From Antilocapra americana (taxonomy: Eukaryota > Chordata > Mammalia > Artiodactyla > Antilocapridae), in NCBI GenBank assembly GCA_007570785.1, contig ML660774.1, positions 2,056,027-2,120,026 on the forward strand: DNA of 64,000 nt. Direction: 5' to 3'. Below, piece after piece: positions 1 to 12,127 of the stretch. Both the position numbers and the translations under genes were made by a program. The notes beneath the pieces were generated by a model. It saw only the letters and a program-made list of their open reading frames with translations, did not search any database and had not been told where the DNA came from. Each line of letters starts with the position of its first letter. Position 1 is the stretch's first letter.

Positions 1-244
1 TCTTAGACTAACCACATCTGAATTGGCCTGCTTGGGCCATCATCATAAAACATCACAGGTTTTGGTGGCTTAAGTAATAGACTTTTTTTTTTTTCCCTCT
101 CTCTCTCAGTTCTAGAAGCAGGAAGCTGGGGATAGAGGTGCCAGGAGCTTGGTTTCTGATAGGGTCCTTCTGGCTAACACATGCCTGCTTTCCAGCTGAA
201 TCCTAGCACAGCCTTTCCCTGGGGCCAGTGCAGACAGCACTCTG
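1..244. repeat. Ancient mammalian interspersed repeat, left half
   Basis: Contains the run 'gtggcttaagtaatag', a poly-T/CTCTC stretch, 'agttctagaagcaggaagc' and 'aggtgccaggagcttgg'. This is the layout of an old mammalian repeat related to the MaLR/MLT group as I remember it; I am not sure of the family name. It resumes at about 670, so one old element is split by the L1 at 257-657. Confidence 0.5.
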
Positions 245-256
245 GTGCCTTTTCTT

Positions 257-657
257 TTTTTTCCCAATAATAAATGTATTTATTTAAATGAATTTTCATT
301 GGAATATAGTTGCTTTACAATGTTTAGTTAATTTCTACTGTACAGCAAAGTGAATCAGTTATACATATATGCATATACACCCCCCCTTTATTTTAATTTC
401 CTTCTCATTTAGGCCACAATAAGTCATTGCGTCCCTGGAGCAGGGCATGGCAACCCACTCCAGTATTCTTGCCTGGAGAGCTTCATGGGCAGAGGAGCCT
501 GGAGGGCTACAGTCCATGGGGTCACAGAGAGTCAGAAGTGACTGAAGGGACTTTTCAGGCACACAGGTCTGAGTAGAGTTCCCTCTGCTATACAGCAGGT
601 TCTCACCAGTTAATCTTATGCTGTAAGATTACAATACAATATCAGTAGTGTATATAT
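257..657 (-). mobile_element. L1 3'-UTR fragment, antisense, split by a SINE
   Basis: The text 'ggaatatagttgctttacaa', 'ctgtacagcaaagtgaatc', 'gagtagagttccctctgc' and 'gtagtgtatatatgtg' is the reverse complement of the L1 3' end common in Cetartiodactyla. A 12-bp direct repeat with two mismatches (GTGCCTTTTCTT at 245-256, GTGCTTTGTCTT at 658-669) brackets it and looks like the target-site duplication. The body is interrupted at 431-565 by a Bov-tA SINE. Only the untranslated tail is present, so there is no coding capacity. Confidence 0.8.
431..565 (+). mobile_element. Bov-tA SINE, 5'-truncated
   Basis: Core 'ggcaacccactccagtattc', 'ttgcctggagagc', 'gcagaggagcctgg' and 'ctacagtccatggggtc' is the 3' two thirds of Bov-tA. 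The tRNA-like head is missing. It sits inside the L1 tail and is therefore younger than that L1. Confidence 0.9.
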
Positions 658-669
658 GTGCTTTGTCTT

Positions 670-822
670 CTTAGCAGGTTGCCAGTCCCATATGATTAGA
701 ATTTTGCCCTCTGGACTTCATCTAACCTTAATGACCTTCATGAAGGCCTTGCTTCCAAACATGTGACATGGCAGGTAAGGGCTTCAACACACAGATTCAG
801 TTCATAGTAACGTCTTTTAATT
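670..822. repeat. Ancient interspersed repeat, right half
   Basis: 'gattagaattttgccctc', 'cttaatgaccttcatg', 'gcttcaacacacagattcag' and 'ttcatagtaacgtc' continue the old element of 1-244 (compare the 'aattcagtccataaca'-type end). Separation from the left half is explained by the L1 insertion. Confidence 0.5.
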
Positions 823-1237
823 CACCCGAGCCCAAATTTCTTAGGCTCTTCTAACTATGCTGACACTTTAGTGTATTTATTGTTATTGTTCTTTATATCT
901 TTTTTTTTTTCTCAGACACCTTTATTTTCACTCTCCAAATAGCCTTTCCTTCTTATGACTTAAATTGCAACTTATATTCCACACACCCTTGCATCTTTAG
1001 CCCAGCTCTCTCCCCCGAGTGTCAGATTCACTCAGTTCTGTATTAGACTCGCTAACTCTATGGCCCACAATTATCTTGCATCAAACAATCCGAGCTATTG
1101 ATATGTCACATCTCATGTACATGAACCAAGTTGTCAGCAAGTTATCCAAGCCAGGATTCTAGGTTTTGTCTTTGTATCCTCAATAAAGTCATACACTTAA
1201 AAAAAACTCAACAATCTCCTTTGTCTTTTATACTCAG
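823..1237. other. Unassigned intergenic DNA
   Basis: AT-rich, with a poly-T tract near 901-911. No repeat, open frame or RNA gene recognised. Confidence 0.6.
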
Positions 1238-1432
1238 GTGTGTGTGTACACTCAGTTGCAACCCCATGGACTGTAGCCCACCAGACTCCTCTGCCCACAG
1301 GATTTTCCAGGCAAGAACACTGGAGTGGGTTGCCATGTCCTCCTCCATGATATCTTCCCAACCCAGGGATTGAGCCCCCATCTCTTGTGTCTCCTACATT
1401 GGCAGGTGGATTCTTTACCACTGCACTGTGGT
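1238..1432 (-). mobile_element. Bov-tA SINE
   Basis: Reads antisense: 'aaccccatggactgtagccc', 'aggcaagaacactggagtgg', 'cttcccaacccagggattga', 'ggtggattctttaccactg'. A GT-rich start (about 1238-1248) replaces the usual 3' tail. No convincing target-site duplication. Confidence 0.92.
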
Positions 1433-3060
1433 CTAACTTTCATAGTATGTTTCAAATGTCTCTGGATACTGAACTCTTTTCTATTTGTGGTGTTTCAAAT
1501 GTACTTACTCCACCTAGAATACTCTGGCTTCCTCACTAGGTAATCCCCCTCCTCTTCATGTCTAACCTACAGCACAGCCTTCTCTGGGAAGAAGGTCCTG
1601 AACCGCGAGACTGATCCTAGTCACAGTAACCCGTTTCATCGCTTGTTCTTCCAAGTGGTGTCTGCTGTAGCCACTCTTCAAAAAGAGGATGCACTCCCAC
1701 CCAAAATTTGGTTTAGTAAGACTGATAATCACACACACATAAAGGACTGTTAAATAAATGGTATCATTTACAAAATGAAACTTTCTGGAGAATGCAACCC
1801 AGCTTTTCTGACAAAGTCCTATGGCTGGAAAAAGCAAGGAAAGGCTTTGAACTGTGGCCGGGGGTGGGGCGGGGATGAAGGCTGTCACAGAGTAAGCTCT
1901 CACTGCTCTGAAGCCCTCAGTGCCACCAAGTGAGCAGCCATCTGGGTTTCTCATCAGCTTGACCAGATGTGAGGCAGAAAAGGGAGAGGAGTGATGCTGA
2001 ACAGCTGTCAGCAGTCAAACATCAGAAAACAAACTCAGACTCTTTAGTGTGTGGTGTTGGGAGTTGGGCTGAGCCAGGAAAGTGGAAGCTGGGCTGTCAG
2101 ACACCAGAGGTGCTCGTTAAAGCAACACGCCAGCGATGGATGAGTTAAAGCTTTCGTCCCTGACTGCAGCAGGAGCTACAGGAGGCTACTAGGGAGCCAG
2201 CTTCCCCTGCCAGGGCTCTCACCGGAGGGTCAGGCAGAAGCGCAGGTGTCGGGGGTCATTTCACTGCTGAGCAAGACCTGAACCAGAGGTTCTGCAGCTA
2301 AACAACCCTGAGGTGGAGGAGGGGATGAAAAAGTAGGGCTGGAAGTGGAGAAGCAGGGGTACAGGGTCAGAGTGGGGGAAAGCTACAGACACTTTCTGTA
2401 AGGGCGTCTCCTCCTCCCAGTAGACACGAGTCTGCAGAGCCTAAGGATGAAGACGTCTGCCCCAGATCTCAGAGCAAGAGACCAGGCATGAAGGCTTCGA
2501 GGCTAGGGATGTAAACCCCGGTGAGAATGTGTTTGGGAGGGTCTGGACTCCTCAGAGGCTGCAGCACGCTGGCTGTGCCAGGCGTCTGGTGTGGGAAGGG
2601 CCCTTGACTCCCGTGAGGCCTGTCAGCTAAAGCTGTGGTCATAGCCAACGGTCAGGTTGGAAAATTACACATAGAGACTGACCCGGGAGCCGACTCCTCA
2701 CAGGGTCCTTGTCATATGCAGTTACGGTCACCTGCAAGGGAAAAAGACACACCTGACCAGGTGAGTGCGTTCACTGGGGGTATGTTAATGCATATTAGTT
2801 ACCTTAGTTTTGAAATCTTCTCACATTCATTTTAGCTGAGTTTCCCCCTCCTTACATTGTAGATCGATATACTTTCCATTGGAAAATTATTTTTAAATAA
2901 TCTATACTTATAAATATATTTTGAAAGTAGATGGAAAATTTTTTACACACTGGCAAAAAACACAGTTGGAGCACAACCATCATTAATGTGGAATACCCAA
3001 CAAGAGCTTTCCTTCAAGAAAGGAGTACAGAAGAGCTTTTAAAGGATAAGCGTTCAAGTT
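1433..3060. other. Unique block, GC-richer at about 1850-2780, no gene recognised
   Basis: Base composition changes from AT-rich to roughly balanced over about 0.9 kb. Open frames (for example minus 1562-1954 and plus 2635-2835) are short, lack recognisable domains and show no gene context. A perfect 5' splice-donor consensus, CAG|GTGAGT, occurs at 2758-2766, but with no partner exon it is only a note. Confidence 0.5.
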
Positions 3061-3064
3061 ACAT

Positions 3065-3200
3065 AGACTTGGGAAAATTCTATAAGCCTCAATTTTACCA
3101 TGTGCAGATACATTTTCTAAGATTATTATGAGGACGGAATAAGGCAAAACATAATGAATGACATACTCTTTGGCATATATATGGCCCAATTAATGATTAA
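3065..3200 (+). repeat. MIR SINE relic
   Basis: 'cttgggaaaattctataagc', 'ctcaattttaccatgtgcag', 'attattatgaggacggaat' and 'gacatactctttggcat' follow MIR order: tRNA-derived body, core, then the 'ttggcacata'-type tail. Heavily decayed, consistent with its age. Confidence 0.6.
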
Positions 3201-3776
3201 CAGAGGAGTCAGTTAGATTGTGTACTATCCCTTATGGTCCTGAAGTGATGTAACACTGTGTCTACAGATCCAAACTTGAGAAGATGAGTGATGGGTAAGG
3301 AGGGGAGGGGAGACTCCTTGAGACTCAAATTTTCTGTTAAAAAATGGAGAAGTCTCTTATGAAAATAAGCTTTTGGGGCTTATTTTCATGCCTTCAAATT
3401 GTCTATGAAGCTCAAAATTATAACAAAGAAGCCTGATGAATTTTGGGGAGTTGCAAGAAGAAATCTTTCTATGCATTGCTCTATGAAGAAGAGGCTCAGA
3501 TTTTGAATATATTGCATTTTTCATAAAATATAGTTCTCCCAAATCATTAGTATTCTCGGCATTATTTCTGCACCTATCTAATATGCCCTGCTTGCACTGT
3601 TTCCCCATGAGACGTGGATGTGAGTTTTGAAGACCTACTAACCAGGTCATAAAGGCAATATGGATGATCTTCTTCAACTTTTATACTTATGCTAATATGG
3701 ACTTATTATAATAGTGAGCATGGTATTTAAATTCCATTAAATTTATGTCAGATGTTTGATCAATTATTACTTATTA

Positions 3777-4110
3777 TTAGGAACTAGCGATTTAAAGATT
3801 AATAAGATATATCCTCTGTCTTTGAGAAATTGACAATTATCTCAGAGTATAGGTACATATTTAACTTATATAATCAATGGAATAAGGGCTAGAACAAATA
3901 CAACAGCAGTACGTCTTAAAAACAAAGAAAAGGGTGCTATTCAGTGTCTTCAAATATTAGGGAATACTCTCCTTAATGAGGTCACAATTGACTTCAGTCT
4001 TTAAGAGATAAGTCTGCCCAGGAAGAGAAAATGAGAGAATGCCATGTAGAGTAGAATCAAGAGTATGAGAAAAGACCCAGAGAGTTCTCAAAACCACAAA
4101 TAAAGTCGGA
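3777..4110 (+). repeat. L2-like LINE relic
   Basis: 'aagattaataagatatatcc' and 'tgtctttgagaaattgacaa' near the start, then 'cttaatgaggtcacaattga', 'cttcagtctttaagagataa' and 'gagagaatgccatgtagag' follow the order of an L2-type 3' region. Divergence is high, so the call rests on motif order. Confidence 0.5.
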
Positions 4111-7100
4111 ATAAGGCCACTTGTATACCTGTCCTCAACAAAATGTCTTTCCAAGTTTCAAAAATACCTTAAAGGTATAGAACTTCAAGAAAAGCCATTT
4201 GACAAAAGTAGATAGGAACTGCATTGAATGAAAACTGGCTTTGATCATAAATACCGCAGTACCTAATAAAGTCAAAATTATGATGATGAAGCTGCTTACC
4301 ATGTGCTGAGATTATACAATCTGTTGGTGGTGTGTTTGCCTGGGAACTGTTATTCCTGAATCGAAGAGCATGCTGGAGTTTCTCCTTGGCTGTTCACAAG
4401 AAAAAATAATTAAAATTTATTTATTCATAAAAACTTTTGCTTTGTTTCCTATCTGAGAAAAAAAAAAAGCTGCAGAGGAAATTTTAATAAAATTTAAAAC
4501 AATTTTCTGATAACACATTTGCATCCTGCCAGGCACTGAGTATAAGTGTATGCCTTGAAAAAATTCTACAATAAGGTTTACACATATTTTTGTGTTACAT
4601 TAATATACATGCTGTTAGGAGAAGCCATCCATGAAATCACACAGAATTGTATATTTTCTAAATAAAAGTGCTGCATGGCTGTTTTCTGAAGAAATGAACT
4701 CTCACACGTCTAAAATACAGCATGTGTCACGACAGGGAAGTGAGAAATTTCAGTGAAATGCTTAACTGTGTTTAAGTCTTCCTTTTTTTCTTACATATTT
4801 CATCACAGCTACTCATGAATGTACTATTTTAATTTGAGCTGATTCTGTCACAAACAGACTCATACTGTTTGCATATTACGGCAGCTGGCACCCGCGTCCT
4901 CTTGGACTGGGTGGTCAGAACTTCATAAATGTGCTGTGATTGTATCACGGGTCGAAACAGCCACGGTGGGCAGTGACGGGTGTCTGGATGCCAGGCCAAC
5001 CTGGAGCCACGCTGAAGCTGACAACTGATTTAGCACAGTGAGCTGTTTCAACTGAGATGGATTGTTTGTGTTCTTTAACTTCAAGAGACAGTTATTTTGA
5101 AAGATGCAGTTCTTATGTGGGGCTAAAAAGAACACTTTGTCTTAATTATACTTGACATTTCAAAGCGCATACCAAGAGCCTTCTCTGGGGACAGAAACAA
5201 ACCACTTGTCTCCTCTAGAATAGGAGAGTGAAATGAATAAACAACCCTTGTTCTTCTCATTCCATAGTGCAATTTCTCTGATGTTTGTTTGTTGTTTTCT
5301 TTCATATTTTGTTTTTCTTTTGAAGAGCACTGGATGAACCATAGCTTAATATTCTCTAGGACAATCAAAGTATCGATGGGAGGGCTATTTTGGAAAATTA
5401 AGAATAAAATTACTAGTGTATAAAGCAACATATCGTGTGCCCTTGGTTGTTCTATGTGTTCATTCAGAGCAGTTGATTTTCTCTGAAGCAGTAAAATAAA
5501 ATGCGTGCTAATATACCAAGAATCTGACATTTTTAAACTTGTGTTTTTTTAAATTACTGCAAATTTAATATTACAATTTTCTCCAATTTTAATTTCAGTT
5601 CACTGCATTTGTCATTTCCTCTGAAAATATATGATTTCTGTGGTTTCTATTCATCTTGAAATGTTTCATCATCCATGTTATCTCTTACATAATCTATACA
5701 AACATTCATTATATAAAAGTATTTAAATTACTTTTTCCATGAAGGTGAATAGGGAATAATGTAGTCTAGCAAAATTGAAGTAATTTAATTTATAATTAAA
5801 ACTAATTTTATAAAAAGATGATGCATTTTCTGAGAGAACAAAATTAATTTAGTCATATTTGTACTTCTAGAAAATAGGAGGTTGAAGTAATCAATGGCAT
5901 GAAATAGCAAAAATGAATAATATCTGTAATTTTTCCAAATTATATGGCATAAATACAACATCCATTAAATATAAGACTAAGTTTTAGTATATAAGTGTGG
6001 GATTATATAAAACTCTTTGAAATATATGGATGCAAGCAGATTTTCCCTTTAGGTATGATTGTAAAATATTTGGAATATTAAAAAAAATCCCATATTTTAC
6101 CAATAACAATATACAGACATCAATTACTTTTTTATGAGTCTGGAATATATACAATAAGTTTCAAGGAGAGAAGCTCAAGTGGGTACTTAGATTGAGAAAG
6201 GAGTGTCTAAGCATATTATTCACAAGAATTGAGATAATTGCTTCAAATAATATTGAAAAAAACTGAAGAGCACATCGTGATGTTATTTGGTATATTACTT
6301 AATTTTAAAATTTATTTTATATGTCCCCTCTGTAGTTTCATACATTTCAAACATTTCTCAATGGCATTACATATCCTTTTGTAGAAATTATGCCTGTTTC
6401 TATTTTTCTGGTTTTAATTCACAAATGTTAGCATATATTTATTATTATAATATTATATATTAGCATATGTTAGCATATTTATTACTAAGCTATCCTAAAG
6501 GCAAGGACATTATTTCAAGTGGAAATTCACAAACATGGTGAGATAACAAAATGTAACTAGTTAATTTAGTTATTTAATTACTAATATTAATTTAATCAAT
6601 CATGGCATATTGTGATGTTTTTGTACTTGACAGTTTGCTTATGCTAGACAGGCAAAAACACAATAGTTCTTGCCCTTGATGAACAATCACATGTTTTATG
6701 ATGATATCTACACTTTTATATAATAGGCTTCTTAATAGTTTTAGACTAAACAACAAATATAATATCCATTATATTGTTTTAAATATTTATATTTAAAATA
6801 AAGGTATACTTTTCTCTTTGGAATACACCCACTGGAATCTAAATACCAAAGCAATTAGATAACTCACATTTATCTATGAAGAAAAAAATACATAAATAAA
6901 CTCATCTTTGACAGTCTTAATTTTAAATATGTCAGCTTTTCTTCTAAATTCATATACCCTAATTAGATTTTAAATTTTAAACTGGAAAGCCTTCTGTTAA
7001 TCATAATGTAATAATTTTTATCCATAAAATCACATATGCATATTGAATTTTATTTTTAATTCTTTAGGCCATAAGCCAATATGTTTTAAAAGATTTCTTC

Positions 7101-7748
7101 AAGATTAAGTTGTGACTTCAATTACTTTAGTACAGACCTGATCTAAACAATAAAAGTGTACTTCAAATTTCTAAAAAGGCATGAAAGGTACACTGAAAAT
7201 GTCTCTTAATAATATATCTGTCTACATGTAACTTTTTATTAAATGTTTCACATATGTATGAATACTGATGGTAGAATTAGACTGAGTTTGACATCAATGT
7301 TTTCATGAATTTACATATGATTAAAGGCAATAAATACATAATAACTCAACTCATCATGTAATTGTCTATTTTGAGCATGTTCATATATTATGAAGATTTT
7401 CTTGGACACATAGAAGTGCAATAAATTCATTACTGCTCCTATATTTCCTCTAATCCTCTAATGTCTAATTCCTCTTAAGTCTAATTCCTCTAATGTCATG
7501 TTTTTGTCCACATTCTGCATATAAATCTATCTCCACCAACCCTTCTGTGTATTAATGTAATGTTTAATTTTACTGTTTAAATTTCCTTAAAGGGTTTATT
7601 GATATCAGTATTTATGGTGTTATCCATTTATAGTAGAAAGAATGTGCTTACAGTAGATTTTGTAGCAGTCATATGCTTCGCAGGGTTATCTTTGGGTAAA
7701 TAGCAGCTGCTATTGAAAAGCATCCTAACTGATTATTAGCAGAAGTAC
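4111..7748. other. AT-rich intergenic stretch
   Basis: About 3.6 kb with many A/T runs and short imperfect repeats (for example around 6425-6485 and 7440-7500). I recognise no transposable element or gene. The minus-strand open frames at 4923-5530 have no family features. Confidence 0.55.
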
Positions 7749-8347
7749 AAAATCACCTCAGATGGTGACTACAGCCATGAAATTAAAAGATGCTTACTCC
7801 TTGGAAGGAAAGTTATGACCAACCTAGACAGGATATTCCAAAGCAGAGACATTACTTTGCCATCAAAGATCCATCTAGTCAAGGCTATGGTTTTTCCAGT
7901 AGTCATGTATGGATGTGAGAGTTGGACTATAAAGAAAGCTGAGCGCCAAAGAATTGATGCTTTTGAACTGTGGTGTTGGAGAAGACTCTTGAGAGTCCCC
8001 TGGACTGCAAGGAGATCCAACAGGTCCATACTAAAGGAGACCAGTCCTGAATGTTCATTGGAAGGACTGATGTTGAAGCTGAAACTCCAATACTTTGGTT
8101 ACCTGATGCAAAGACCTGACTCACTGGAAAAGACCCTGATGCTGGAAAAAATAACTGAGGGCAGGAGAAGGGGACGACAGAGGATGAGATGGCTGGATGG
8201 CATCACCAACTCTTTGGACATGAGTTTGGGTCGACTCTGGGAGTTGGTGATGGACAGGGGGGCCTAGAGTGCTTTGGTCCATGGGGTCGCGAAGAGACGG
8301 ACAAGACTGAGTGACTGAACTGAACTGAAACTGAAACTGAATGAAAA
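7749..8347 (+). mobile_element. BovB LINE 3' fragment
   Basis: Runs from 'aaaatcacctcagatggtg' to the tail 'gaactgaactgaaactgaa'. The sense translation contains FPVVMYGCESWTIKKAE and [15 protein letters not shown], landmarks of the BovB ORF2 C-terminus after the reverse transcriptase. 5'-truncated at about 0.6 kb. A plus frame from 7815 is open for about 150 codons but is only the decayed end of ORF2 with no catalytic domain. Confidence 0.95.
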
Positions 8348-9399
8348 AAAGCATTTGGTGTGTTCTTTGGAATGTTTTGATAAAGTCATAAAAGTGCACT
8401 TTTAGTATACAATCTGCATTCCATATTATCTACATATTTCTTGAAATGTAAATCGATTATTCCCGGAATCTTTAAAAGATATGAATCTTTAAATCATCTT
8501 GAAAGGATTACATGCAGCTGTCTTCAACATAATCATTTGGATCTTTGAACTCCACAGTAAGGAATTTCTGATATCACAGCAACGGCCACTATCATTCAGT
8601 GGAGGGGACCGGGTTTCTGCAGCAAAACAGAAAGGAGGAGTGAGATTTTGTGTCCCTTCTATTAAAACCTTTCGTCTGTTTTCAGTCCTCAGTATTAGAG
8701 CCCTGCTCTTCTTCAGTATCTGAATATGAATAAATATCATTCGCTTATTTTCTTGTTTTTCAACTCTGTTAAAACTCAACAATATTACCACTGAACATTA
8801 TGCTAATCCATGAATGCATTATGGAAGTTATCAACCCATTTCAATACAATGAGATGGGTGAATTCTATAAGAATGAGAAAAGAGACGCAATACAACAACA
8901 ACTGAAAATATTAACATTGTTTTCTCTGCCATTCTCACTGAGATGACTTAGGCTGAAGCTGAAGCCAGAGTTATGTGAATGGCTGAACTGAAATATCTTA
9001 CTTTTCAAAATAAATAGAATTTTAGTCTGTGCCTATGTTACAAATCTTAAGACAATAAGGTGTCTGAAAGAGCAATCTGGAAAGGCAGTTTCTTTAGATT
9101 ACCAACAAACTGTATTGCTGAACTTGAGGAATTCTGTATTTTCACAGCTAATAGCCGGACAGGACAATCATAAACAGAAGTTTGTGGTGACCATATGGCT
9201 CTTTAGTTCTTTCTTTCTCTAGTGATATTTTTGTAGTGTTATTTTATAGTTTTATGACTCAAACTATTTCATATTCAATATGTCCACGTGTGTGTGTGTG
9301 TTCATGTCTGTATTTCCCCTGATTTTATTTCCTGCTAGTATTTTGTGCATTTTAATGTCCTTACCCAAGTCCCAAATTGTAACTGAAGAGCGAAAAGAA
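8348..9399. other. Unassigned intergenic DNA
   Basis: No recognised element. A short GT run lies at about 9287-9301. Confidence 0.5.
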
Positions 9400-9590
9400 A
9401 AGAGGACCGTGGAATCAGAGCTCTGTTCAAAGAATTGAAAGACTGTAGGTAATTTATTTAAGCACTCGGTGCCTGAATACTTAGAAAAGAATGGATTCAA
9501 TAAGAGTATGAACTGGAGCTAGTGTTTAAAATATAGAAAGTACTAAGTAAATATTAATTTACTTGCAACCTTAGTAAGTAAACATTAATT
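9400..9590 (+). repeat. MIR-like relic
   Basis: 'aagactgtaggtaatttatt', 'taagcactcggtgcctgaat' and the 'gtactaagtaaatatta' end resemble the MIR body and tail. Two near-copies of 'agtaagtaaacattaatta' lie at the 3' side (about 9540-9595). Confidence 0.4.
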
Positions 9591-9930
9591 ACTATATTTA
9601 ACAATTTATAATTGCTACAATTTTCATGGAAAAGCAAACAATGTCTTCCTAAGGTGGCAGTCCATGGAAGAGTATGTACATATTGGCAAACTTTACTAAG
9701 TAATTTTTTTTGCTTTGTCTTCAAGAATTTTAGTACTGTTTGACATACTTTCTAGCACCCTACATGAGATCAGGAACATGGTAGCAAATATTTTCTTATA
9801 TCTCACAATGTTTTATGTGGAATAGTTCAGTAAGTTGTTATTCACTATTGTGCATATATATGTTCCAGGTAACCTCAAAATAAGAAGTAAATGTAAGTTC
9901 TATTAAATTACACAAGAATATATTACATCA
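9591..9930. other. Unassigned AT-rich DNA
   Basis: No recognised feature between the MIR-like relic and the BovB tail. Confidence 0.55.
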
Positions 9931-11010
9931 GTTCAGTTCAGTCACTCAGACGTGTCCGACTCTTTGTGACCCCATGAATTGCAGCACGCCAGGCCTCCCT
10001 GTCCATCACCAACTCCCAGAGTCCACCCAAACCCATGTCCATCGAGTCGGTGATGCCATCCAGCCATCTCATCTTCTGTCATCCCCTTCTCCTCCTGTCC
10101 TCGATCTTTCCCAGCATCAGGGTCTTTTCCAATGAGTCTGTTCTTCGCATCAGGTGGCCAAAGTATTGGAGTTTCAGCTTCAACATCAGTCCTTCCAATG
10201 AACACCCAGGACTGATCTCCTTTAGGATGGACTGGTTGGATCTCCTTGCAGTCCAAGGGACTCTCAAGAGTCTTCTCCAACACCACAGTTCAAAAGCATC
10301 AATTATTCTGTGTTCAGCCTTCTTTACCATCCAACTCTCAAATCCATACATGACTACTGGAAAAACCATAGCTTTGACTAGACGGACCTTTGTTGGCAAA
10401 GTAATGTCTCTGCTTTTCAATATGCTATCCAGGTTGGCCATAACTTTCCTTCCAAGGAGTAAGCATATTTTCATTTCATGGCTGCAATCACCATCTGCAG
10501 TGATTTTGGAGCCCCCCCAAATAAAGTCTGACACTGTTTCCAGTGATTCCCCATCTAGCTGCCATGAAGTGATGGGACCGGATGCCATGATCTGAGTTTT
10601 CCGAATGTTGAGCTTTAAGCCAACTTTTTCACTCTTTCACTTTCATCAAGAGGCCCTTTAGTTCTTCTTCATTTTCTGTCATAAGGGTGGTGTCATCTGC
10701 CTACCTGAGGTTATTGATATTTCTCCTGGCAATCTCAATTTCAGCTTGTGCTTTATCCAGCCCAGCGTTTCTCATGATGTACTCTGCATATAAGTTAATT
10801 AACAGGGTGACAATATACAGCCTTGGCATACTCCTTTTCCTATCTGGAACTAGTTTGTTGTTCCATGTCCAGTTCTAATTATTGCTTCCTGACCTGCATA
10901 CAGGTTTCTCAAGAGACAGGTCAGATGGTCTGGTATTCCCATCTCTTTCAGAATTTTCCACAGTTTATTGTGATCCACACAGTCAAAGGCTTTGGCATAA
11001 ATGCTAATTG
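9931..11010 (-). mobile_element. BovB LINE fragment, about 1.08 kb
   Basis: Antisense copy starting with the 3' tail 'cagttcagttcagtcactca' and ending inside the reverse-transcriptase region near 'cagtcaaaggctttggcata'. The minus translation shows [39 protein letters not shown] and [12 protein letters not shown]. The 169-codon minus frame at 10079-10588 is the most intact BovB coding remnant in the window outside the copy at the right edge. The N-terminal endonuclease and most of the RT are absent. The opposite-strand frames (10035-10595, 10687-10878) are shadows. Confidence 0.95.
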
Positions 11011-11364
11011 AAAACTTGAAATGCCTAATCTTCTTGCATGCATTGAATCTACAGAATGTTTGTGATTAAACATGAATAATCAAACTATAGCAATCATTCT
11101 TTCTGTTGAGATTTTTTAAAGAGTATTTTTGGAAGGTATTTGTATGAAATGTATAGTTTTGTAAAGGGAAAAAAAAACAACTGAAAATGGTAAATTGAGT
11201 ATTTTGAGTCTACAAGAGATAATGATGTATAATGAAGAAACATATGGTCTGAAAAAAAACAACAGTGAAAAAAACTTTAAAGATATTATGTTTAATTTTC
11301 AATTCAATTTTGGATTATATAGTTTCCTCTTTTTCATGTTACACAATGCATAAGCTCGTTGCAT
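11011..11364. other. Unassigned AT-rich DNA
   Basis: Spacer between BovB and the L1 fragment. It may include decayed L1 sequence I could not align. Confidence 0.45.
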
Positions 11365-11607
11365 CTGACATAAAACTGAAAAGCTTCTGCAAGGCAGAAG
11401 AGACGATCAATAAAATGAATAGCAACTATGGAATGGGAGAAAATATTTGCAAATCATACATCTGATAAGGAGTTAATATACAAAATATATAAAGAACCCA
11501 TATAAGTCAATAGCAAAACAAATAATTTAATAATGGACTGGGGATGGAATGGACACTTTTGCAAAGAAGACATGTAAACGGCCAGCATATACATGAACAG
11601 AGGCTCA

Positions 11608-11799
11608 AGTGAAAGTGAAAGTCTCTCAGTTGTGTCTGACTCTTTGAGACCCCATAGACTGTCCCTGCAATTCTGCAGGCCAGAATACTGGAGTGGGTAG
11701 CCTTTCCCTTCTCCAGGGGATCTTCCCAACCCAGGGATTGAACCCAGGTCTCCCGCATTGTAGACACATTCTTTACCAGCTGAGCCACAAGGGAAGCCC
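11608..11799 (-). mobile_element. Bov-tA/Bov-A2-type SINE in L1
   Basis: Begins 'gtgaaagtgaaagtctctca' and ends 'gccacaagggaagccc', with 'tactggagtgggtagccttt' inside. It belongs to the subtype whose other copies here form dimers (16241-16554, 56555-56876). L1 resumes at 'tctaatcatcagagaagtg'. Confidence 0.92.
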
Positions 11800-12127
11800 A
11801 TCTAATCATCAGAGAAGTGCAAATCAAGACCACAGTGAGACAGCATCTCACACCTCTTAGAATGGCTCAGGTCAAATATAAAATAGATAACAAGTGTTAC
11901 TGAAGATGTGGAGGAAAAGGAAGCCTTTGTGCACTGTTAGGGCAATGTAAATTGGTGCAACCACTATGGAAACTATGAAGATACCTTAAAAAAATTAAAA
12001 ATAGAGCTACCACGTGGTTCAGCAATTGCACTTCTGAGTACACAACCAAAGGAAACAAAAACGGGATCTCAAAGAGGCATCTGTATCCCTTGTTCACTGC
12101 AGCATATTCGCAACCGCCAAGTTCTGG

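Noticed and set aside
1131..1543. Several 60-90 codon frames repeated all over the window with phrases such as NPMDCSPPDSSAH or NPPANVGDTRD
   Set aside because: Recurrent translations of Bov-tA SINEs in various frames, not a gene family.
1562..1954. 130-codon minus frame
   Set aside because: No recognisable domain and no gene context; the length is plausible by chance in 64 kb.
2758..2766. Perfect 5' splice-donor consensus CAG|GTGAGT (and a weaker CAG|GTAAGC near 13631)
   Set aside because: Single sites of this quality are expected by chance in 64 kb and no matching exon structure is visible.
7714..8354. Possible target duplication GAAAAGCAT/AAAAGCAT around the BovB at 7749
   Set aside because: 25 bp of unexplained sequence lies between the left copy and the element, and the right copy overlaps an A-rich tail.
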